Shown in pieces: positions 47,301 to 59,300 of a DNA stretch of 64,000 bases (within the stretch, counting starts at the first letter, position 1; each line of letters begins with the position of its first letter). The position numbers and the translations under genes were made by a program. The stretch covers positions 1,788,906 to 1,852,905 of the forward strand of contig VXAZ01003832.1 in the NCBI GenBank assembly GCA_013399875.1. The letters are read 5' to 3'. The notes under the pieces are model-generated. The model had not been told where the DNA came from. It did not search any database and saw nothing but the letters and a program-made list of their open reading frames with translations. This DNA is from Gymnorhina tibicen (Eukaryota > Chordata > Aves > Passeriformes > Artamidae).

Positions 47301-50300
47301 GTTGCCTACATTTGAAAGCTCAAATAGGCTGCTCTCAAGCCAGAGATCTAAAAAGGTTGATTTTCTAGCCAGTTGATAATCAGTGAAAAAAACTGGCATA
47401 TAAGACCTTCAACAAATTTTGAGAAAATATAACTTACATATTTTTTGAAAATCATATTTTTATTATAGACTAAATTAACAATGTAGAGGTTTGTACCTAC
47501 AAATTGCAAAACTCACATCAGGAAATTTTTGGTATGAAACATGGAGATCTACAAGACTTAAAACCTCAGCGCTACTGAGTAACAGCCAACTTTATTAACT
47601 AATAAAAAGCTTTTTAAATTATCATTCTGCCTAATCTTCTAGGGTCTAAATACACTGGCTATGGGATGGAGATGATTTTTGCAGGAATGAATAACGCAAG
47701 GATATTTGCATTTGTTAACTACGTAATTCACTGCTTGCACAGGATTTTGGTTTCATACTAATCCGCTGCATAAATAACTTCATTCTTCTATAGTGTTCCC
47801 AGAAATATGACCATTGGAACTATCCAGAATCTGAATTAAATACCAGTATAAAATTTTTGAAACGTTAGAAAGAACGTAAGTACCTCTGAAGAACCAGCTG
47901 GGCTACTGAGTGCCATTTCTGCATCATGTAGTTCTTCTGGAAAATTCTCAAGACAACACATTGAATATTCAAACAAATTCTTTTCAAGAAAGGAATGCAT
48001 TTCTGCTATGCGTAGAACAATTCCTGTGTCAGAAATCAAACTAAGGTGTCCATCTCTTGCAGAAAGTGATCCAGGTCCTGGGTTAGGGGCAGTGTTTAAA
48101 AGAGATTTTTAAAATTACATCATTATTTGCCTTTCAAATGTCAAGTTACTACAGCTACCCTGGATTCATAAATTTTGAAAATATAATAAAATATGTAAAT
48201 AGATTCAATATCAAATAAATGCATTTCCAACAATTATACTGATTGTCCTTAAATATTGCTAGCTTATGCTATTTGTAATTTTTCACCAGTGATCAGATAA
48301 TGAAGGAAACTATGTCCAGACATTATAAAGTAGCATAAAATGGGAGGTGTAATTTTGAGGTGTAGGTACTTAAATTCAGATGTGTAAGTGCCACTATGTT
48401 CACTAGATGCCTAAGCACCCACTAGAATAAACACATATTTATTCAATATGGTCAAAATAAACTTTAAGAGCTCTTAAGACCCCAGTTTAGACAGCTAGGG
48501 GCTGATCAGCTGAGTTGCCCCTTAGGCTCCATCACTGATAACTAAAGCTGAGATTTACATGCACGTTTTGACACCTACTTGTAGATACCTTACTGTCCTT
48601 ACAGTTCTGGCGAGCCAGAATACTTTCCTTTCATTTAATGCTGCAAGGAGAAAACCCAGCCCTCTCTGGGATTATTATTTTCAGAGTTGCTAGGTTTCTC
48701 TCTAAACAACACCTACATGTACAATGTAGTACTGTTCTCACCTACTGGTTCATCACTTGTGTATCCAAAAGCTGGCCATCACCTGTAGGTGCATAGTATT
48801 AGGGCCTTGTAATTAATGAATGGATTCTTACTCTGTTTGAAAGGTCCCACCTATTACCATGTTCTGTTTACAGTGAAACAACCCAAGCATGTACATCACT
48901 TCTGGGGTTTCAGTCAAAACACATTCAACAATGCTCAGCCTTCCCATTTACACTGCACTAAGGTCTCCAAAACAGAACCACAAACTGAACAGATTTATTT
49001 ATGATGTGACTTAAGTTTGATCTATCTAGAACTAAAAATAAAACTACATTATGAATTTTTTAGAAACGCTTCAGATGTAGTAATAACAATTAAGTTTTGA
49101 GGGAGGCCTTCCTGGTATTGTAGAGGCTTATGAATAACTACAAAGAAAGGTAGTAATATCTTAGTGCACTTGCAGCACTTGTAAACTGACATAAATCTTG
49201 ATTTCCATGAAGATTTTTTCACATTTATACAATTTAAAGGAAGTCAAAATTAGGCTATTTCAGCTGAAAGCCTTTGAATCTGACACTGTTGGCCCTCAAA
49301 AACAGTATCTCATAGCAGTTTTGTAGTTGGAAATAAAAATACATACCAGATAGGTTTGTGCTATAAATTCTTTTTAAATTATTGTGGTAGCGAATTATGT
49401 GAACCCATGTTATTGTATCTTTCTTCTGGCTGGCCTTGCTGACAGGACTTGCTGTTCCTTCACTTTCGCTTTGCTCCTCTTCTATGATTTGCTCATTTTC
49501 AGTAGAAGATGCTTCAGGACTTTGAGAGACAACATTGTATCCACCTGCAACTCCAATAAGAGTTCAAGAACACACATGAAGTGGTTGAAATTCAAAAGCT
49601 ATTTCTGCATTGTGTTGGAATTGACTAATCTGTAACTGAACGTACAACTTGTAAAACTGGTTATATTTTTCATACAACAAAAATTATTTCTTTTCTGCTT
49701 TAATATGAGTTGAAATAGTAAATAGCCTTAAAATTAGTTGAAAATTGTTTCTCAGATCATGGGCAGGAACCTTACTGGTCCTTGCAAGAAATTCAAAAGG
49801 GGTAGAGAGCCAGGTGCATTCTCTCTCTCTGCATTTGAATAGAAAACCATTATTTCTACATGTTGTTCAATAGAAGATATTTGCTAAATGGAAACAACAC
49901 AAGGAGTCATCAGTCATAACTGTGGCAGTTGAACTTCCCAGTTATGTTGACCCAAACTCAGAAGAGTTAGGTGCTCTGAAATGTTCATTGTTAGTTTTAA
50001 TAAATTGTCCCTTTTAGATATTAAGCACATTTCCAAAGAAATATATTCTTAACTGTGAAATAAACCAAAAGATAATCTTTTCTTTTGTGCTGCATAAAAG
50101 TTGCACTTACGCAGAAAGAGGAAAAAATTATCAGTACAGATACCCCTACATCACTGCTTATATTCAATACTGTTTTTCACTGTGTTAGTACATGGCTCTC
50201 TCAAAAGCACAATTCTTGTGCTCTGTTTCTTACTCCAAACTGAATAAACATTATGTTAGAGTGACTCCTAACAGTAAATTTTTGGAAAATAATTATGAGT

Positions 50301-53300
50301 GCTTCTACAAAATCTGAATGTCTATTATTCATGACATTTCACTGTCAATGCCAAAAGTTTAAATGGCCACACTGTCTTATAGATGAAAACTTAAATATGT
50401 GTTTCACTAAGAGATTTACGGAAAATATTTCGTGTGTTATGCTGATTATTTACATTTCAATTTACATTTTTGTATTTTGGCCTACTATTGCTTTTCTACA
50501 TTTTCTATTCTTCTTTGTATTGGCTAACAAAACTATCAGGAGAAACACCTGCTGCATTTGCTAAAAGAAAAAATGATCTGTAATTATAAGCAAATGGAGC
50601 TAGTACAAAACAATCTGATGGAAAGTCTTAGCACACAACACTTGTTTTCATAAACCAATAAAAACACATATGTTTAAACACTGTACAGTAAGCAGATATG
50701 GCTCAGCTTTGCCAGCAGCTATCAAGCAGAGCAATTCAGTCTTTGTCAGTCACTTGGGCTAATTGAAATTAAGCCACTGAACCAAAATTTTATCTCTAAA
50801 TTAATGCTTCCTAGTTTAAAAATAAATATGAATATTTTGCCTGAGTGTTTATATAACATCTAGTAATCATTATCTCAGAATTCTTAGTTTCACTGTTGGT
50901 TCTTTTTTCAGATCAAAAGTTTCCATTTCATCAACTCCTTTAGCTGAAAAATAAATGCAGAAGTTAGAAATAAACCAGGCAAAGTTCTACCAAGCTAATG
51001 GAAGCATCTCTAAATAATAATCCATTGGACTGGAAAGACAGTGAAAATTTTATTATACTGACTTTGACTTTTAGAATACAGTACCCAGGCAGAAAATTTT
51101 GCAAGAGTTTGGGCTTGTTAGTTTTGGTGGGTTTTGTTGTTTCTGGCTTTGGTTTCGTTTCATTGTTTGGGTTGGGTTTTTTGGGGGATGATGCAGGGAG
51201 ACACAAGCTATTCAACACCAACATCTGTTTGCAAAATAAAGAGTAAAACTGAAAGTCTCCAAGGAAAGCTAATATACCTAGGGAAAAAAAATCAGTTATA
51301 AGTCAATATTTGGGGGGGGGGGAAAAAAAGCAGTGATGAATGATAGGGAGGCAAACATCTACTTTATATGTCTGGGGAAGTCCTGTAACAAAGGACCATC
51401 TGTTTTTCCAAAATGATGGCAGTATGTGCACTCTGTCTTTCTGAGCCACAGTATGCAAACAATGAATTCTTCTTAACATATTGAACACACGCACAGGCTG
51501 ATATTTAAAAACCCATGACGTCTCTACTTAATATTTTATATTGCTATGCATGATGAGGCTTTTGCGTTTACTTTCCAAAACTGATTTATAATTTTTCATA
51601 AATGAAAATTAGATATTAAATGTATTACTAGATTACGTGGCATGTATAGCTTATTATTTATTTAATTTTCTGATATTACTAGGTATAAAGGAATACCAGA
51701 TACGAAATCTCGGTATGAAGAAAAAAGATCCATAGAAGCAAATTCTGGGATTTTCTGTTGCACTTCATCCTTCATGCTCTGTTCTTTAACACTCTTCATT
51801 CCAATTAACATCTGAGAAGCAAGGACAGCTTCACTGACCTAAAAATAACATTCGTTTTATTCGGGACTAATTCACTACAAAATTTATATAGATTTTAATG
51901 TCTTAGAGTAGCTAAAAAGATGAGGACAAAAAGTTAATTATTAAACATACTATATTTTTTAAAGTTAGGAAAATAGTCTATTTCTTTCTGACATTAAGGT
52001 ACACATTATATTTAAATAAATCATTACTGCTGACAGCTTAATTACTACATAAGTGATTTCAAATCAGATATCCTCATCTGGATGCCACTGATGTCTGCCC
52101 ACATGTCAAATGCATGTGCACACATTTCAGGTCATGTGCCATTTTATTTGCACTGAATCAAAGCTGAGGTAAACAGAGTCAGATCTGTCCAAGAGAGATT
52201 AAATGCACTATTCAGACAGTGTCCATTCTAATTTTATTAAAAAATACTCATGCCAGAAATTTCAGGAAACCTTAATACTCTTGTTGTTTGCATTGCGTTG
52301 TTTGCTTGTGTAAGTAGAATAAGATGAAATTTAAAAAAAAAAATAAATTACCTCTTTAGAATATTGCACAAACCTGAGTAGCTGCTCTTATTGCAATCCA
52401 GGCTTGTACTTTGTAGACTTCTGATTTCACAGCCTCCTCAGAAGAGGGTTTTCTGGAAGAGGTCTAAAATTATATACCAGTTCATAATCAGGATTCTAAA
52501 TATATTACGGTAAACCTAGAAAAAATTCCTCTGACTTATAAAGTAATTGTTTTATTTTTAAGTTGTAAAAATTGGCATTGACAGTAAATCCATGGATTAA
52601 TTGCTAAAAATGAAAAAATTATCCAGAGCACACTAATTGGCTGCTCCTGGAAAAAGTTTTCTCAAAGCAGCTTATACTATGGTCACTACTGTATACAGTG
52701 TTGCTATCATATTCCATTTTTTTGGAATCTTAATTACCTCTTTTCTCTAATGTGACACATTTTGCTTTCCATCTATGGCTTGTAGGAACTTTAATGTGGC
52801 TAAAGGCACTTATATTTCTCATGTTGTCATTCATATTTGTATGGAAAAATTGAAATCTGGTAAAGTTAGCATTTAAAAAACACGCTTGAATGTTAAGTAT
52901 ATTTTGCAAGGTACAAATTAATTCATATAGAATCAGAAATGAAAACACTGTTGGTTCTGTGTCTTCCTATTTCATACAGAAAAATATTTTAAATATTATC
53001 ATTCAATGCAATAAACATGAGACATAACATCAAACAAGATCAAATTCTATTATATGATTTCTTTCTGTGATTTTTGTAGGAGGACTTGCAATATCAGTAT
53101 GATTTATAAGTAACTGCAAATAATAATATGGCAAGGTGCACAATATGTATTTCCTGCTTTGAAGAGGCCACTACCCAAAAGATAAAAAACATACACTTGA
53201 TTTGGAAGGCACCAACTTATCTGTCTGTGATACATCCTTGTTATTTGTGGCAAAATACAAATATAATCGTGCTATTTCAAGGTATGACCATCTTATTAAC

Positions 53301-56300
53301 CTGTAAGAAACAGCACACAGAATAATCAACTTTACTATCAAAGTAAACGTTATGATGATACAATTTGACTCCTGCATAAGACTAGCCATATACCTCACCA
53401 AATAAATCGTTCATCCAGCCCCCATCATCTGCCTTAAGTGTATCTTCTTTCAGAAAGCCATGGGATCCTGTTTTAAAGTCATGTGAGTCTAAAGCATCCC
53501 TATGGTGTGCTTAACAAATAACACCTTGATTAGCCAGTAGATAAAATATAATTTGCATTATTTGAAACAAATATTCCATAAATAAATTGCAAAAATGTTT
53601 AGCAAGAAAGAGTTACTCCCCTCAACTTGCTGAAAATCACTATGCCTGGAGAATTTCTCCAATGTTTCTATTCCCTATAGGTTTATAACAGTTCTTTCAT
53701 GCAGATTCCTCCTGGCTCTGCAAATTTCTCCAGATCTCACCTATGAATTAACTTCCCCAAGCATAGCAACAAACTCCTGCTCACATAGTTACTATTCTGG
53801 ACAGATTGATATTGCACAGAGTTGTTTGTTTATATAGTACAATAAATTCCAGCTTTAGTATAATTTGTGTAAAGCAAAATACAAAAGTCAGAGTACAGTT
53901 AAAGACTGAGCAAACTAACTGAGAAGATGGCAAATTCAACACTCGGTTGGCAACAACTTAGTTAAATTTCTAGTCTTGCTAACAAAAAAGGATGTGAGAC
54001 ATCAAGAAACAACTTTAATTAAGCAATCCCACAGATATCACAGGGCTTGTATAAATGTGATCAGGATGTTAAGTTCTCTTAAAACAAGAAAGCCACGGTC
54101 CACTGATGTCACTGTACATTCTTTTAGAAAGATGGTAGCAAATTAAATAAGAGTGTAGCAAATTAAACTTGTAAAACCACCACAATCCATTTCTGCACCA
54201 TCTTCCATCACGCTGACTGCTTGTTGAGGTTTATTACTATGCTACTGCTTCTACATTCAGAGTTCTGGTTCATTAACTTAAGTAACAGAATACCCAAACA
54301 AGCAAGGTAAATTGCTGCCTTTACACTGTCTCTAACTAGACATGGCACATTATTCATTTAGACTGGTCAAGAAACTAAAAAACCTGAAGTCCAGTGTATC
54401 AGAGCTGCTTGACAGAATTTATTGGCTGTCTTGGCTCAGCACTTCAGGCATCTTCTAGGCTGATAACTAATGCCAAAGTCACTGTCCTGATATCTGTTAC
54501 AAACACATTTCCTACGCTCCTTCTGCCTCAGCTCTTCTGACTATTTCTGGCTGCTAACCTTTTCAAGCTGGATTTCTGTTATCTGGAAGGGGGCAGACCA
54601 CAGCTCATCTTCTGAAATATGAATAAACCTCCTGTTTAATTGATAGCTCTGTTCCCAGTGTTGACAGATAGGGTACAAATTTGGAAATAGAACAGAAAGC
54701 TGTAACTTTTGTGTAGCGTTAAAAAATGCTTTTAAATGTTCTTATCATTTGTTTTAAATAAGAGAATAAATAACCACTAGCTCTTCTCTATTGAAATAAT
54801 ACTCTATAAAACACAAAAGACCCTCCATAACAGTAGTACCAGACCAAATCTCAAAAAATGTTTAAAAATTATATCCATGTATGATTTAAATTCTTTTCAA
54901 AGTTATATAGTTAGATTCTTACTCATATTTTTGATCATGTTGCTGGCTCAGCTTAATAGCTTCCAACAGGGTTTCAACAGCTTGAGATGACTTGTTATTA
55001 ACTGTTTCAGTCATCTGGCATTCTACCTTACCTTAGAAAGAAATACAGAAAGTAGATTTTCAAAATGTTAATAATTTTTCTTCTGTAAGAACCACCCAGT
55101 CTGTTTTTCCCTCCAGAAAAGTTAAACAACATAGTACATTATCTAGTCTCTTCCTGATAAGCAAGATCTTTTCCAGTTTGTTTAAAAGGTAATGTACAGT
55201 GCTTGTATAACAACTCTCTTCATAGAGTAGCTAAAATAACCGAACGTGGGAATCATAATGAGCCCTAAGGTTTCCTGATCCCAGCTAGCAGAGCATTGTG
55301 CACGCAGGAGTTAAAGTGCAGGCACAGGCGTGTGCTGTTCTGTGCTGTGCTGCACACACAGTGTGGCCCTCAGGCCCGTGGTGTGCTGGGCACATCCCAC
55401 AGGATAAATGCAGCCAGCTCGCTGTAACAGAAGAGCCTCTTGGCAGCATCTTCTCAGTACCTTTCTGTAAAAGTGAAGCAAGAGGTTCTCATGTGAAAAT
55501 GCTTTTTGTTTGACAGTAGAAATTATGAATAATATTGTTTTCTCTCAAGAATAGCTAAAAGACCAAAAAGAAGCAACTTTTCCACAGAAAGGACTTGCAT
55601 GTTGTGCTACACCCTGATCGGAAGCATGTTCAATACCGCACAACTTGGAGTTCTTGGCCTCTGCTGTAACACAAAGTTATTTACACTACCTTGTTTTTCT
55701 TTTATAGTGTTAACTCCAAAATATGGCATTCTAAGACATACATTACAGAGTCTTCAATGTCTTTCTGGCTGGGATCCTCACAAACCAACACCTCCTGGTG
55801 CAAAACATAATGTTCTTAATCTTGTTGGCCACACCCTCGGATGAAAGTAGTTCTAATGCAGTTTTGAAATTATTTGCAGAATAATGTATCCTGAACTACT
55901 CTGGTGTGATACTAAACACATGAGAGAGATCTTCATCTAGACGGTGAGAAATATCCAAACCTATTCTAGTTTTACAGTAAAATGTCTCCATTTGAAGACA
56001 CACCATGCATAACATTGCCTAGGATGGCACTCAGAATGTACAAACAGGGGTTTATTTACCTATCTGAAACAGAAGTTCAGCTTCCATATCTAATTTTTTT
56101 GTTGCAGATGCTCTGCAAAGTTTCAATGCTGATTCTAAATGCCTGAGAGCATGTAGCCATTGCAAGGGATCTCCTCTTGCAGCTGTAGAAGCTACTTTTT
56201 CAGCTAATGTGTGTCCTAAAGAAAAAACCCAACAGTTCTTTGTAAATTTAGTAGACAACCAGTTTATACAAAAATAAGCAAATTCCTTAGAATATATGCT

Positions 56301-59300
56301 GCTACATATTTACTGTTACAATCCAATTCCCAAAAATTCAAGTGATTGATGGATATAAATACAAAACTATAGTATTTTTTCACTATTGTATGATGCCACT
56401 GAGGTTTACCTAGGCCATTCAAAAGAAGGCCAAGCTACACCAATCAACTCATTCATAAAATATGAATGAAAATTAACTAAAACTTAAAAATAATGATGAG
56501 TTGTGTTTTTCTTACCAATTTTCATTTTGACTTGAGCTAGCAAGTTAATATGTGGCAGGTAGATATTCTTTGTAGGTAAGACCAGGCAAGTCAATGTACT
56601 GTCTTCTATTTGCCGTTCAATGGGTTCACCACAAACAAAAATCTGTGAAAAGAGTATGCTCAGAAAAATCAAGTTACAGACAGCAAATTAAATAGCAGTT
56701 TGAAAAAGTAAGTTAGGTATTGCAAAACCCTGGAGCTCCAGTGTCTTGTAAAAGAGCACTAGAAAAGGATTCGATAGGCCTGAAATCCTTTACTTTAGTG
56801 TGTACTTGTCTTGCAGAAGAGTCTTTTGATGCAAATAAACAATTTTAATGAACTTTTGATGGAATTTAGTAACGTTAGGCTTTGTTTTTTAAAGGAAAAC
56901 TCTCTCAAATCAGTCTTTAAGAAAGAGATCTCACACGTAACCACAGACCTGGAAAGAAACTGTCATTTCTGAAAAGAAATCTGACATCCAGCAAAGGCCA
57001 GAAAAGAAAAAGAAATTTGCATGTATGGACCAGTCAAACCTTTCATTCATGGAGATAAGACAACGGGGAGATGCTGTAAAGTGTCAAGTCATTTGAAGTC
57101 TAGCAAGTCTCACAGTTGGAAGTTTGAGTCTGGAGTGATTCATAGGATTTTTTATTACTTAGGGAAATAAATATTTCAATGGATTAAACTTCAGTTTTAG
57201 AAAATATGAGGAAAGAATTTGATCTAATAACTTTTCTCTGTAACCTGTACTAAGTTCAGGTAGAAATGCCTATCTGTTTTTGGATCCCAAATCGGTAAAT
57301 GGTTTAGTACTCTCACAAAGTTCATATCTTGAGATTTATTTTTTTAATTACATATTTAAGATTTTACATTAAAATTATTTCTTCATACCAATTGTAACAA
57401 TCCATCAACGTAAAATATCATGCTGCTTTCTATAGATTGTCCTGATTTAAAATATTCTAAGACACAAAGCTAAGTTCTTGGATGCTTAAGACTTAGGAAT
57501 TTAATGAGATCTACATTCTCCCTGAGGTGTTGAGTATGAATATGTCCCTCATTGCAAATGGGAAAAGTGGGTGTTCTGCATCTCTTTAAAAGTCTAACAT
57601 CTGGATGTGCATTTTGCAACTATTCAATATTTTTAAATTCTGTGAAAATACCACACTACATAGGTGAGTATGCATGATGAGTATGGATAAAGAGTTTGGT
57701 AAGATGAACTACTTCTTTATACTATTCTAACGTAGTTAAAACTGAAGTGATCAGTTACTAGGAATAGCCCTTTTTAATAAATTGATAAAATAGCTTCCAG
57801 GATAAATAATTAAGGCTGTTGGAAGGACTCGGAAATGCACCAACATGTACTCACTGCTTTAATGGTAAGCTCATGTGCCAGAACAAGCAAGTTTAATGGT
57901 TCCACTCCAGAAGAGCAATGGTCTGTATCCTCTACTATTTGCAGTGGCAGTATGTCTGCCAGCAGAAGCATACTTTTCACAAGAGTCAAAGAAGCTGGCA
58001 GGGAAATAGATGTATCTTCTTGGAGTAAACCGATGATATTCTGTTTGGACATAGACAACACAAACCAAAGTAGTTACTATCTTCCTGTCTATTTATGAGG
58101 ACAAATCACACAAAGTGAAAAAAAAATCTATTTTAGAGGCACTATTTCAAGCTTATTTAATGCTGCCATCAGCTGTTCTGACTACACAAAAAAAATGCAT
58201 CAAAGAAAAGCGAACAGTTTCTCCTTTATGCTCAAACCTGCAAAAGAAGTTTAATGTCTGCCACAGGACGTTTTTCTTGCAGGTCAAGAATAGCAGCTTG
58301 CACCATCATTTCAGCCTGAGTCTCAATATCACCGAAGGCTTCTGCCTCTAATGTTACTTCTTTTATCACACTTCTGCGCTCAGCCACCTCGTTTCCTAAA
58401 AGAAGAGAATCTATGAATAGTAAAAATGCAATAGAAAAGACTTTTTTGTGTGTTCTACCATTCTTAAGTAATTTCTACACTACAAAGTCACAGAAAATAT
58501 GACATTATAAATTCCACATTCCACATGTACCATTTCATCAATTTTGTGTCAAATTTACTTTTAAAAGAAAGAAAAACCACTTAGTTTCTAAACTGCACTA
58601 GGTTTAAGTTCATCCAAATGCATGCTTTTTATGCAAGCCACCAACATAAATATTAAGATATATTAGATCTGTTAAACTTATTCAAAAATCTAATTTTAGT
58701 TAAAATTCCAAAATACTAACAGCCTTCAGAGCAATTTTCCAGAAGTGATTAAATAAGAATTTGGCTACAGACTTAGACTGATTTTCATACTTAAGTGAGT
58801 GTCAAAGTTCATAGAACTAAGGAATGAAAAACATTTTACTCATAACCAAACTTCAGTAAATGTATTTTGCAATCTCTCTCTCGAATCTTTAAAAAAATAA
58901 TCTGGAACATTTTTAGGAGTTATATAGGGATATTTCATTTCTTGGAGGTAGAGAAAGTGAAAAATATTTTGAGACTTTTAAAACCAGAAGTACTCAGCAA
59001 CAGCGCTTTTTAAAACAACCATACCTTCTTAATTACACTAGAACATTTGAAACTTTTAGACATAATTATCAAAAGATAATGACCATTAAATAAAAATTAA
59101 TATAATACTTCCTGTTTTCATGCTCTAGGAGACAATTTACTCCTAAATATATTTTCCTTATTGGATTGGATGAATGTAATACAAATAATAGTTCTGTGAT
59201 AATACAGCCCCAGAATTAATGTTAGTATTTTTTAATTCTGAATAAGAATTGTGCCTGTATAGGCCCATTATAATCCCGGAATCTGAAACAAAAAAGAGCA

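Larger units (their letters stand above)
38508..49346 (-). other. CFAP54: CFAP54 introns, 3' part
   Basis: Introns between exons w11 and w18. They include GC-richer blocks at about 40,280-40,680 and 45,780-46,140 with open frames I cannot assign, and a perfect 9-bp palindrome at 39,886-39,906. A candidate small exon at 47,438-47,496 is listed separately. The rest is AT-rich with nothing recognised. Confidence 0.5.

Noticed and set aside
53400..53404. GTGAGG as the donor of CFAP54 exon w8
   Set aside because: It leaves phase 1, which creates a stop in exon w9; the GTATAT donor at 53,393 keeps the frame.
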